Of a DNA stretch of 64,000 nucleotides, positions 36,501 to 46,208 are shown piece after piece. Location of the stretch: contig CM029114.1 in assembly GCA_016859345.1 (NCBI GenBank), positions 15,332,001 through 15,396,000 of the forward strand, in the 5' to 3' direction. This DNA comes from Istiophorus platypterus. Lineage: Eukaryota > Chordata > Actinopteri > Istiophoriformes > Istiophoridae. The position numbers and the translations under genes were made by a program. The notes under the pieces are model-generated. The model saw nothing but the letters and a program-made list of their open reading frames with translations. It was not told where the DNA came from and made no database searches. Each line of letters starts with the position of its first letter. Position 1 is the stretch's first letter.

Positions 36501-38008
36501 TAACATGCATCATAAGGCACCATCATCTCAAGGTCACTCCATGAGGTCCTCACCGAGTACCCACAGTATGGAGGTAACTGGGACAAAGAGATAGGAGACC
36601 CTCCCTCTGTGCAGAGAAAATGGTGAACAGCCGATTTTAATGCTGAAACGACTGGATGATTCATCAATTCGCAGAGAAAATAAACTAACAATTTTAATAG
36701 TGCAGTTCTTAGCTTGAGCATTTAGAAAGCTTCAGTACTAATTATCCACTGGTTCCTGCTTCACAAGGGTAAGGATTTGTTTATCTTCTTTGTTTTAGAT
36801 CAGTGTATCTAAAATGTTTTATTTTTCTAAGTTTTAGACCGAGTTGGACAAAATTAGCAACTGACACTTTATCTTGTGCTCTGGGTAAGTATGAATTGGG
36901 ATTTCTCACCACTGTCTAACTTTTTTTTGGATAAACTACATAATGCAGCTTTATCATTCGATTTAATTTTTTTTTTTTAATTAGATCAGTGGTTTACTAT
37001 AGGGATGAGGCCGCCACCACTACGACACCTATTGTTTCATGTAAACTGTAAATTACTTGTATACTCAAAGTTTCGCTGTTGGGACGCTCATTTTCTCCAG
37101 CATAAAAGTGAATCTGTGAACATAAAATCTTTGAAAATATACATTACAGTCATTCACCTTGCTGTGTGAAATCAAAGCAAATAGCTTCCTCTCATTTCCT
37201 TGCAAGAAATTCAGGGATCCCGTGCAAGACCATGGCCCTTCCTTCCATTTGCACAGTCCATCCAACACCTCTGCCACCTTCATAAATTAAAATTACATTA
37301 TATCATACCTCTGGCTACCAACAGCTGTGTCACTCCTTGTCCTGAGGCGGTGAAGGTCATGACATCCTCATCACACAGCACCAAAGGCCTCATAGCCAGC
37401 CACTCTGAGAAATGTGGGCTGGAGTCAAATGATGGGCCCATCACCTTACCCTGGACCCCATGGAGACCTAAACGAAATAAAACACCATGTAAATAAAGAA
37501 GGTGGGACGAGTGAGGGGCCCCGCATCTCTCAAGAGAGAACTCCATCGACTCCCGACACCCTTACACGGGTTTGATATTAAACTCGTTGGAGTTTCCCTT
37601 TAACCTGGTCTAACCTGGATAATATGCCTGATATCCGCCCTCGGGGCCCGGGGCCGAGGCCCTCGGTCCCGCGCTGACGTTACCGACGGTCCAGGACGAG
37701 CCGCCGGCCTCCGAGTTGCCGCCGCTTTTATCGACTTTCGGCGCAACGAAATACGGGCTCGGCTCAGCGGGAGAGGCAGCGGATCCAAGCCGAGGCCCCC
37801 GGGGCCCCGGCCGGTCGCTTCCGCCCGGATCTGCGCCCCCGATCACCTGTTCAACCCAGCCCCGTCCTCCCCGCAGGGGGGCCCCGTACGTACCAAACCC
37901 GTCCCCGGTCCGCCCCAAACTCACCGGGTGACAAACCCGAAACGCGTGAAAACAAACCGCAGCCACGAATAAAAACAAGGTCGTTTCTCTTTCCTGTTCG
38001 CGAGACAT
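27500..38008 (-). CDS. zp1: Zona pellucida egg-coat glycoprotein, ZP1/ZP4 (ZPB) class
   Basis: This is a structural glycoprotein of the egg envelope (chorion). Sixteen exons keep frame throughout and encode 1,230 aa: 37615-38008, 37309-37467, 36488-36606, 36236-36398, 34886-34998, 33412-34764, 31516-31759, 31298-31425, 31102-31198, 30859-30981, 30384-30556, 29593-29690, 29336-29463, 28896-29076, 28531-28675, 27500-27574. Domain order: signal peptide (about 1-25); ZP-N-like repeats with four Cys each at about 132-240 and 255-330; a Pro/Tyr-rich exon (317-767) containing poly-Thr; a third ZP-N-like repeat (about 790-920); a trefoil domain (924-964, with CFSIGCCF and CYYP); and a ZP module (965-1230, with NSTC, TRDSPVR and the final Cys cluster). 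The trefoil domain places it in the ZP1/ZP4 class rather than ZP2 or ZP3; the exact orthologue is uncertain. The upstream in-frame GTG at 38038 is not a convincing start. No furin site or C-terminal membrane anchor is visible. Confidence 0.88.
28015..28450. repeat. Fold-back copies of a common fish repeat
   Basis: The left half reads CATTTGCTTTCTTGCAGAG and the right half ends CTCTTGGCAAGAAAGCAAA, an inverted match about 420 bp apart inside a zona pellucida intron. GGCAAGAAAGC, CTAAGCTAACC and AGTGTTTTTGC are marks of a repeat family with further copies at about 3845-3910, 26040-26720, 46630-46870 and 63595-63720. Confidence 0.55.
29823..29854. repeat. (TA)n microsatellite
   Basis: About 16 TA units in a zona pellucida intron, next to TCTCTCTC. 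Confidence 0.9.
30567..30626. repeat. (AC)30 microsatellite next to a splice acceptor
   Basis: Thirty AC units, reading (TG)30 in sense orientation. They end 10 nt before the start of zona pellucida exon 11. Confidence 0.95.
30859..30981 (-). CDS. zp1: Zona pellucida gene trefoil-domain exon
   Basis: This exon encodes 41 residues with the P-type (trefoil) pattern: ECNLPSEQRLPCG, then QCFSIGCCF, then ACYYP. The adjacent Cys pair and the final Cys have the usual spacing. A trefoil just before the ZP module is the mark of ZP1 and ZP4, so this exon decides the class of the whole gene. Confidence 0.88.
31760..33411 (-). other. zp1: Zona pellucida gene intron 6
   Basis: This intron follows the Pro/Tyr-rich exon. 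It contains a GATAGACGA micro-repeat at 32878-32908 and, at about 33100-33200, the right end of the interspersed family that ends TTTGTTCCAGCCC. The stretch 32300-32830 has open frames on the plus strand, but I recognise no protein in them. Confidence 0.5.
33412..34764 (-). CDS. zp1: Zona pellucida gene Pro/Tyr-rich linker exon
   Basis: One 1,353-nt exon encodes 451 residues. It opens with EGLHLHLTLDDQEYILSCPV, the last strand and Cys of the preceding ZP-N-like repeat, and then becomes irregular Pro, Tyr, Gln and Ser repeats (such as YYPYPG, FYYPYG, YYPYYP). Near its 3' end a run of ACT/ACC codons (plus-strand coordinates 33528-33570) encodes about 17 consecutive Thr. Fish and bird ZPB proteins often carry Pro-rich repeats that are cross-linked in the hardened egg coat; that role here is inferred. 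Confidence 0.85.
33528..33570. repeat. zp1: Coding (ACT)n trinucleotide repeat
   Basis: About 14 GTA/TAG units on the plus strand, read as Thr codons in the zona pellucida gene. Confidence 0.9.
34999..36235 (-). other. zp1: Zona pellucida gene intron 4
   Basis: This is a 1.2-kb AT-rich intron between the two N-terminal ZP-N-like repeats. It has a 19-base A run near 35738 and several other homopolymers. No exon or recognised repeat was found. Confidence 0.5.
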
Positions 38009-38250
38009 CGCCGGAATTGTTGACGCCTTTTTGCTCACGTGCGAGCGGGAGGCGTCGATCGAACAAGAGCGCGATCAATTAGGGGTCATCGAGCACGAGC
38101 CAATTAAAAGGCCCCTAGCGCGTGGACGCCGCACGGGCGGAGCGAGCGCCGTGACGAGCTCTGATTATCGGTGACGTCCGGGCCCGTTCAATCACTGGCA
38201 GCCATCGATCTATTCAAGGGCCCGTTGGTAAGTTTACCCTCACGCAAGCA
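38009..38250 (-). promoter_or_regulatory. zp1: Upstream region of the zona pellucida gene
   Basis: The start codon lies in a CpG-rich block covering about 37610-38180. A palindromic E-box CACGTG sits at 38036-38041, 28 bp upstream of the ATG. E-boxes bound by FIGLA control zona genes in vertebrates, although those are usually CANNTG sites somewhat farther upstream. On the sense strand a CTTTTAATTGG stretch near 38100-38112 could serve as a weak TATA-like element with an adjoining reversed CCAAT. Function is inferred from position only. Confidence 0.35.
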
Positions 38251-40575
38251 GATTAGTCGATTAATTCGTCATCAGAAAAATAATCGACAACTAACCGATA
38301 ACAGAAAAATTATTTAAGTCATTTCCGAGCTAAAAGATCCATAAATCTTTATATATATAGATATATATACATTACATTTAAAGAGAGTATCTCTGGGGTT
38401 TTAGAGTTGGTCGGACAAACCAGGACATTAGCAGCTGTCGCGTTGCTCTCTGAGTCATCAGGATGCTTATTCTCCCACTATTTTCAGACATGTTATAGAC
38501 TAAAGCATTAACCGGGAAAACAACGGGCGGATTCATCAATTATAAAATGAATCATTAATTTTAGCCCTAGAGGTATGTCAAGGTCATGATGGGGTATTTT
38601 AGGATCCTCATAATGTATAACGTGGCAGTTATTGAGATTCTTTAAATCTCACAATACCGTACCTCAGAATTTGAGACTTAAGATGCTTCACAATGTTTAG
38701 AGCTGATGGTCAGCCGATATATATATTTTCATATTTTCTCACCCAATATATCCCGTAAAGACATGTCACTTAATTCAAGTCTGAAAAAATAATCATATAT
38801 TAGTATAGACAAGCATTTTTTCTGTTTCCTTGTCTTGTTGAATGTCTTACAACACATCAGATTTATCTAATGACCCCTTGTGGGGCTCCTGAACAGCAGG
38901 TTGGGAATCACTGCTGAAGACGAAATTGGCTAAAAGTGGCAGTTACAGACCAGCAATGCGTATATGAGGTGGAGGAATGAAAGGTGACGAGGAAGTCCTG
39001 CAGGTCTGAGTCATGACATACTGGAGAGGAGGAGAGCCGGTGTGCCTTCGGTGGAGATCGTTGGTTATTGTGCTGCTGCAGGTTTGCAGCGTGCTGCTTC
39101 AGGATGAGACTGGTGTAAGCCTGTGTGTCCAGAGGCAACGAGAGCTTCTGGAATTAATCCGAAAAGCTCAGACTTTTGTGAGCTTAAATCCTGCAGTGAC
39201 GGCTGTGGTAATCGATTGGATGTTATGGGAATGTGCAGTGACTTCAAAAGGAATTGTGCAGAGTTGGGAGCTGGGGAGTGTAGTCCATGAAGGGGAATAG
39301 GATTTGTTGTGGGAAGATGTGCGCTTTCTGGGCATCAACTTTAGCACAGTGTGACTGCCTTCGCCCTCTGTTGTTTGTGTTGGTTGAACCCAAAAGAGGA
39401 AAAAACTGAGTATCAGCCTCTCTGAGAAATATGTGAAAATTTGGATCTGTGTCTGAGATTGTTTGAGTTTGGTGGTGTGGTGGTTGTGTGTAAACATTTT
39501 ATAGTTTGTTAAGACAATATCTAAGTAGACGAGGGACTTCCCAAGACAGAATATAAATTCTGTACACAAAATTAAAAAAAAGAATCACAACAAAGTTAGA
39601 AATAAGATTATTATCAGCATTTATTCCTGAAAGATATCACAATCTTAAATGAGGTCCTTTCAGCAGCGGCTCCTTCTGTATAATATCTTTCCAATGGACT
39701 AAACAGTGGATGTTAGACTGTACTTTCTGCAGAGGCCCACATGTTTTGACAGGAATAGAAAACCCCACTCACTTAGAATTGGCATAAAAGGGGAATGAGA
39801 AATGCTCAGCACCCACTCAGTGTTCACTGCGAGGATATGACAAACCATCAGGGGTCAGATATAATGGTTTCAATCTTGACTTCTATTCAGACTTACTGCC
39901 TGCAGAAAATACTTCCCCTGGTCTATTTTCCCACACCCTCTGACAATTATATAGCTCTTAAATGATTTTCATCTCAGCAGTACTGTAATAAAAACTAAGA
40001 CTTACACAAATGGGTCTATCAGCGCCCATTGCAAAAATTTATGTAACACAGAAGTTGCAAGAAATGTATTCACTCTAAAGGAGATATTTGCTTTCAGTGG
40101 GTCTGATCCACATATACTAGATTTTAACAAAACATAGGCCCAGTCTGTGCCTCTCATATCATACAATTATACTGGAGTCCCAGAGCTAAGCATCCAATTT
40201 TCCAAAAAATTAAAAAGTACCTCAAAACAACATGTACATGTGTTCTGTGTGTATTTACAGAACCCTCAGGGACTCTTCGATTATTATGATTTCATCTTTG
40301 AGAGATGTGGAAATACCTTTAGAACAGCGGTAAGTGTTTTTAGATTACCTTCTCCGTTTTTCAGAGAAGGCCTTTACTCTGTTAACACCTTAAAATTGTT
40401 CGATCTGCTGATGAAACATTACAAACAGCTATAGGAGAGGGGAGCCTTCAATGCAGGCCCATGCCAAACCAGAGGAAATGATATCCCCCTTCCTTTTGTA
40501 CTTAAATCACAATAGTTGCACATACTGTTATTTGCTGTTTTCAGCTGTTAGCCATGTGAACAGGATATTTGAATC
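38251..40575. other. Intergenic spacer upstream of the zona pellucida gene
   Basis: About 38260-38575 carries two fragments of the ATTAATCGAT-rich interspersed repeat family (CGACAACTAACCGATAAC..., and TTTTCAGACATGTTATAGAC... near 38480). The remainder to 40575 has only short open frames that I cannot assign to any family. Confidence 0.5.
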
Positions 40576-40870
40576 TTGCCTCATATTGTTGTAACACACA
40601 TAGATGACCTGATTGGGAAAGTTTTGGTATAATTCCTGATATATTCCCAGGTTAGTCTGCTCATGCTGGGTGAATCTGTAATGTCAACAAATGAGGGAGT
40701 GGTCAGTGATAGAGCAAAGGAAGCAATTATGGCATCTATCCTCACCTCACCTACAGGAGTATAAGGCAGCCATTGTAGAGCGTGGATCAAGACTTCGTTA
40801 GTCCATGTAGTCTTCAGTGAGAAACCACAGTCTGAGGGTAGATAAGACGGAGGCAGAGATGAGCTGGGGC
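40576..40870 (-). pseudogene. Decayed zona pellucida ZP-N exon pair
   Basis: On the minus strand, 40746-40870 looks like a relative of exon 3 of the intact zona pellucida gene. A long pyrimidine tract and GGCAG acceptor are followed by a phase 1-to-0 exon of 125 nt (119 nt in the intact gene) and a GAG|GTGAGG donor. It reads LPSDCGFSLKTTWTNE, against LPPYCGYSVRTSWSD in the intact exon. The following PYDACY is replaced by PYTPVG, so a conserved Cys is lost. A second acceptor at 40609 opens VIYVCYNNM, weakly like the SYVLPMM start of exon 4. No signal peptide, other ZP exons or ZP module were found nearby, so I call it a relic. It could also be a functional alternative exon. Confidence 0.5.
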
Positions 40871-41144
40871 CTGCCAGCAAAAAACAAAATAGAAAAAAAA
40901 AAGAAATATAAAATGTTTTAATGTTCTGCTATAAAGCTCCTTTGTTGAAATGAGAAGACCCATAATAACTTGTGTTTTCTACTCATCCGAGGCAGGTGAT
41001 AAAAGGCTTTACCAGATGTGCACTGTCTGCCAACTAAGCCCCTAATAGTAGGGTATTATTTGACTACAGCCAATGATAACACCTGTCTATTTAAAGTACG
41101 ACAGTCTGCGGTTACACTGTGACAGTTTGTCTCTATCTGAAGAG

Positions 41145-41195
41145 TCTAGTATATTAATTAACTCCATCCTGCCTCTGGCAGCCACCATCAATAAT
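41145..41195 (+). pseudogene. Decayed first-exon copy of the neighbouring EMP gene
   Basis: The plus strand reads ILPLAATINN followed directly by GTAAGT. The intact EMP exon 1 reads ILLLVATIDN followed by GTGAGT at the same codon position. The DNA matches well over about 45 bases before the donor. There is no ATG in the right place and I found no convincing copies of exons 2-4, so this is probably a relic of a partial duplication. A weak match to exon 3 near 41680-41770 was not strong enough to call. Confidence 0.45.
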
Positions 41196-43664
41196 GTAAG
41201 TTTCTATTTTTCCTTTCACCCCTTCCCTTTTGTGTTCCAATTTAAAAGAGGCAGACATACAGAGGAAAAACTAAACGTTCTAGTGTCAACTTATTAGTCT
41301 GTAAGTGTCAGAAAATGGTTCCTACAAGTTTTATATGAATTACAATGCCAGTGGGTGCTCAGGTCAATGCATGAGTCATTAAACCCCTTGAAATTATGCA
41401 GGATTTGTATGTCAGTCATCATTCAAATGTCAGTGTATCAGTCTATATAGATAGATCTATAGATGAACAGATAGATAGATATTTGGTATTTTTGCACGCC
41501 AAGTGTTGCAAATATCTACATTTCTCTGGTGTCACGTTTTCACACACATGGTGCATTAAATAGAATTTTTAAAAATCATTGTGGGTTTGGATTATCGAAG
41601 GCACCATGAATGGGGTCTGTCTACATTGCAACATACATGTGGAGAATACCAGCAAAGCGGGAAGAGACAGGTTTAAACATTTTGTGCAACGGCAGATTAC
41701 TCTAATTGTCTCCTGTGTCTGTTCAGCACTCCCTCAGGTCGGATGTGGACCCAGGGGGAGATTTAACCTCATCTATTAAAATGGGTTTCAGTTAAAGAAT
41801 AAACAGGGTTGGACAATGTGATTATGTTTGAGGCTTTTTTTATGGAGACGCTGTAGTTCATTTCCACACGGGTTTATTTTGTGAATGCCAGACTTGCTTT
41901 TACTTGCACAAAAAAAATGTGACTATCATGGTATTTGACGGTGGGAATCTCACTGAGGATCTCATCGTGATGGCACACAGGTCCCTGTCCACCTTGAGCT
42001 GGTCACACATCAGACACTTCTTGTTCCCAGGATGTCAAAACTTAACACCTTCTAATGTCAGGAGACTGAAAGCTTTCAAAACTTAATCCACACGAGCCAG
42101 TATCTTGTTTCACTTTTCACTTGCTTGACTTCATGTCACAATCAGAGTGTAACCGCAAGTCAAACAGATGAAGATGTCTCCAGTGTCCGGGGGCTCAGAA
42201 CGTACTGTACAACTCATTCAGTCGCTTCTTAACGTCCCATCTTTGGAGGAGTCATTTTATGTGCATAATGAACCAGAGCGTGTGTGAAAATAGCCAAAAA
42301 GCACAAGCAAGAGCTGCTCTGCAAGACATATTTACGCATGGCCAAAATTACATCTATTTTTCATATGAAAAAAACTGCAGAGCTTTAGCTGTTGCGGGCG
42401 TTATGAAGATGAGACACCGAGGTGATCTGGTGAACTAAAGAGAAATCATCTGGAAGCAGCCTGCAGGGGAAAATACCTGAAGAATAAAACGAGGTTAGAA
42501 AGAGTAATAATTCTGCGGCTCTTTAAAGTGTTAAGCATCCATGTGGCAGCGAACGGTTCCGGAGACTTCACTCCTCTTTAAGCACAGTTTGGATTTTTTT
42601 ATTTTTTTATTGTTTTGGGAGGAGGGGGGGGGGGGCTTCGTACGGACATTTCAACGAAAGGAAAAAAAAGAAAGGAACATTCTGGGTGGGGCTTGGTGAG
42701 GGGGAGAGGGACTGGAGAGGGGGAACAGGCTGATGTGTGTGCTGTGGATTCAAATCTGGGTGGGTCCACCGTGATTCACATTCCCAAATAACTCCCGGGC
42801 CGTGCGTTAACGCGCTTTCAGGTAACGTTTATCCACCATGTTTACATTTTATCAAGTCGTGTCTTACGGACCGTCCTCCGCGGAACGCTCTTACGCACGA
42901 CTTGTGCGTGTGCGCGCCTTGTACTTTCATTTGTTTTTATTCTTTTTGAATCCGTACAATTCTTCCAAGAGTAGCTGGAAATCCACGCCACTGCTTACTG
43001 GTTTTACTTTACTGGACTCTACAGAACAAAAAAAAAAAAAGGAAATGATTAAAAGGACGCACGGTTTCAAGCTGTCGGGTCACATGGAGTCGAATCATCC
43101 CTAATGTTTATATTTGGGTATAGAAATAAGAGGTGTGTTTATTGTTGTTTTCTGTCGTCGTATTCTCGCGCTCTTTTTTAGAGGCTGTTGACTGAGTTCA
43201 CCTTTTAGGGAAATGCCCCCACAGCGTCCAAACAAACGCGCCTTTCTTGTCGGCTGAGCCAGACTAGAGCCACGAAAACCCGGCCGTCGGGCGGGCGGAC
43301 GAGGAGAAGGATTCCCGCTGATGCCGGGGCCGCTTAAACTCTAGGAAATGGGTTTTTAAAAGGAGGGTTAAAAAGCACCGATGTCTCAGCAGGAACTTGT
43401 GATTTGTTCGACATCAGATGTTTTGCTGTTCAAAAATGTGTACTCAGGATTTCTGGGGCGAGTTTGGACTTGCATGCAACAGCTTTCCTTCCCCAGTGTT
43501 TCTTTTATATCTGTTTGAGACGGTGTTTATTCGGGACAGATGTGTGTGTGTGTGTGTGAATATTGATGCTTCCTCATGTGCAAGCCTTTGTTACATAAGT
43601 CCGCGCATGGAAAACTAAATAATGGTGTGCATCCTTCTGCCTTTCCCCCGTTATCAGTTTTCAG
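41196..43664. other. Spacer and 5' region upstream of the EMP gene
   Basis: This holds a TAGATAGATA-like microsatellite near 41448-41480 and a run of about a dozen G residues near 42622. A CpG-bearing block occurs at about 42790-43320. A possible non-coding first exon of the EMP gene ends CGCTTTCAG|GTAACG at 42821. No other coding exon was supported. Confidence 0.4.
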
Positions 43665-43673
43665 AAGGTCACA

Positions 43674-46208
43674 ATGTTGATGCTTGCTGGAATCGTTGTT
43701 CTGCACATTACCACCATCATCCTGCTTCTGGTGGCCACCATTGATAACGTGAGTGGACATTTATTTCTCTAGGTCTTTCATTGAACAAACACATGAGCTG
43801 AGATGAACAACAGGTTTCATGTGAGTTTACGTTGGGGAAGATAAGTTTAAACATTTGTTGACACGGTAAATCTGCAAAAACCTTTACAATGTTTTAATTT
43901 TCAATATTTTTTTTTTTACATGTGATCTGACCTTTGTATGTGATTTTATATCTTTTAATAGGTGTTTTTCTTTTTATCTTCCTCTGTCTCTTCAGGCCTG
44001 GTGGGTCACTCATTCATTGTCAACTGACTTGTGGGGCAAGTGGGAGTTGAAAAACTCAGTCTGGCATTACACCAACCTGACAGACCACTCAGAGGGTAAA
44101 CACTTAAGTACAGTAGTAAAAAAATATTCAAAAGTTATTAGTAATATTTTGGAAATAATTAATACTTATAATGTAGATACGGACCTTAAACATCACTTCA
44201 GGCTTCATGGAAATATGTTTGTGTGTTAATGTTGATCTTTGCCCGACTGTGTGTCTGTTTTGCTCACTTGCAGATGCACAGTATCTCCAGACAGTGCAGG
44301 CCACCTCAGTGCTGGCTTGTATTTTTACCATCCTGGCTTTGTTTGTGTTTTTGGCCCAGCTGTTCACCCTGCCCAAAGGCCACAGGTTCACCTTCACCGG
44401 CATTTTACAGCTAATCGCCTGTAAGTAACAAGTAACAGAGTCAATGTCTGACCTACAGCTTTAAGAAATACAGATCTATATGCTTGTTTCTCATAGCTAA
44501 GATTTTTACATTTCTATGGAGGATGTTTACTAAAACCTTGAAAACAAATGACCACAACATTGTGAAACCTCAGTGTTTTGAGACTTTAATTTGATAGGAC
44601 TAAATATTACACTTCTCAGCTTCCAAGCTATTTGAGCAGACTGTTTAGTTTTACGGAGTGTGGATTAAGGAGTGTATTTCACGATCCCTAAACAATATCA
44701 TATTATCATATAAACAATATCCTTTTTTTTCTTTTTGGAAATATTACATTTGACAGGAAATCTATCAAAGCTTATCTGGATGAAGATACACACTGGCAGT
44801 CACGGGAAAGCTCAGTTTTTGAGTGAGAAAAGCGTCATTTTATTCCAGACAGGGAGAGGAAAGACTGCTTTTCCACATTTAACCTGTTTATCATGGGTGT
44901 ACTATAGATCAGTGATTATTCACTCGTGCCATCAAACTTAAAGAGTGTGCAGCTTTTCAGTTCAACCAAAGACTAGCTCAACTGGGCAGGTTTCAATCAG
45001 TCTCAGGCTTTGATGGCACAGGACTGAAAATCTCTGCAGCAGATTAAACTGTGACTGCCAGTGTCTTTGGATTAGTTGTAGGTGTCTATGAATCTTTCTA
45101 TCTGATGACTGAAGATTCTTAAATTTCAGCCTCTCTGTGTTAAATATCACATTGAGATGGCATTTTTAGAGCATATTGCACATGTAAATGTAATGTATTG
45201 CTTGGTAGTATTTGCAGGTTGAAACAGGATGTTGAATTGGGTGAGAAATATCATTCAAATTTGTCTGAAATCAAATAATATATCTGTGCAAGAGAAGCTG
45301 CTTTACACAGCAGGGAAGGAGAAGTGATTGTTCAAAAGTCTTTGAAGATAGTCTGGTAGTTTGAGGGTGTTTTTTTTGTAAATGTTTTAATAACGGCTGC
45401 ATTTTCTTAATCAGTTTATCTTCTGATTATTTTCCCAATTCATTATGAATGGTTTGTCAATTAAATAATCATAAAATTGTGAAACATGACCATCAAAATT
45501 TTAGACCTCAGGTTGACCTGTTTAAATTGCTTGTTTTGTCCAACCAAGAGTATAAAACCCAGAGGTAGAGTTTATTATTGTTGAAGTCTATAAAAAATAA
45601 GCAAATATTCACATTTAAGTGGCTGGTACAAGGCCAAAAATGTCACATTCACACCACTTAGGTGTTTTATTAGTAATTAATCACGTTTAAAAAAAAATGC
45701 TAAATGTTTTAGATATGCTGTGACAGATAATGTTAAAACTGAATGTCTTCATAAGAGAATTTTGTCACATTACAATTAAATTAAATGGATTAAATATGGA
45801 TTATCAGTGGCACTGCTACTGGTACATAACAAGTGTACACAGAGCAGAGGTAATGGTATTTTGACATGTATTTTTGTGAGTTTATATGATTGGGAAAATT
45901 AGTAAGGGGAAACTGTCATGTTTCTCATTTCACTGTGATCTGAACCGTTTGCTGTTCATGAGCGGTATCTTATAATAGAAAAAGTAATCACTTATTAGTT
46001 GCCTTGTCTGGGTTCGTGTGACAATGTTCCCGTCTTCTTTCCTTCAGGCCTTTGTATAATGATAGCAGCATCTGTCTACACGGCTGAGCTTCACACCAAG
46101 GAAAACGATGGCGGGTATGGACACTCCTATGTCCTAGCCTGGATCTCTTTTGTCCTCACCTTCCTCTTAGCAATCATCTACCTCGTCCTGCGGAAGAAAA
46201 GCGAGTGA
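43674..46208 (+). CDS. Epithelial membrane protein (PMP22/EMP family, EMP1/EMP2-type)
   Basis: Four exons (43674-43748, 43996-44095, 44274-44420, 46048-46208) encode 160 aa, the usual EMP length of 157-173. The protein has four membrane segments: 1-23, about 66-89, about 97-117 and about 137-156. It ends in the family-typical YLVLRKKSE. EMP proteins organise membrane domains and influence adhesion, integrin trafficking and caveolae. ATIDNAWWV, LQTVQAT and CLCIMIAASVYT are closest to EMP2. LAGI, LFTLPKGHRF and YLVLRKK resemble EMP1, so I give no symbol. One N-glycosylation site (NLTD) lies in the first extracellular loop, but the loop has no Cys, whereas human EMP1 and EMP2 have two. The ATG-bearing exon probably begins at 43665, after a TTTTCAG acceptor, so an upstream non-coding exon is expected. 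The gene converges with f8a. Confidence 0.9.
44421..46047 (+). other. EMP gene intron 3
   Basis: This 1.6-kb intron contains, at about 45380-45650, a diverged copy of the interspersed family with CTTGTTTTGTCCAACCAAG and ATTCACATTTAAGTGGCTGG. The rest shows no exon-like sequence. Confidence 0.5.

Noticed and set aside
38908..39300. Open frames on both strands upstream of the zona pellucida gene
   Set aside because: I looked for further ZP or EMP relic exons here and found no convincing match or splice structure.
41579..41779. Possible EMP exon 3 relic (GPRGRF stretch)
   Set aside because: The resemblance to PKGHRF is too short and the DNA alignment is poor.
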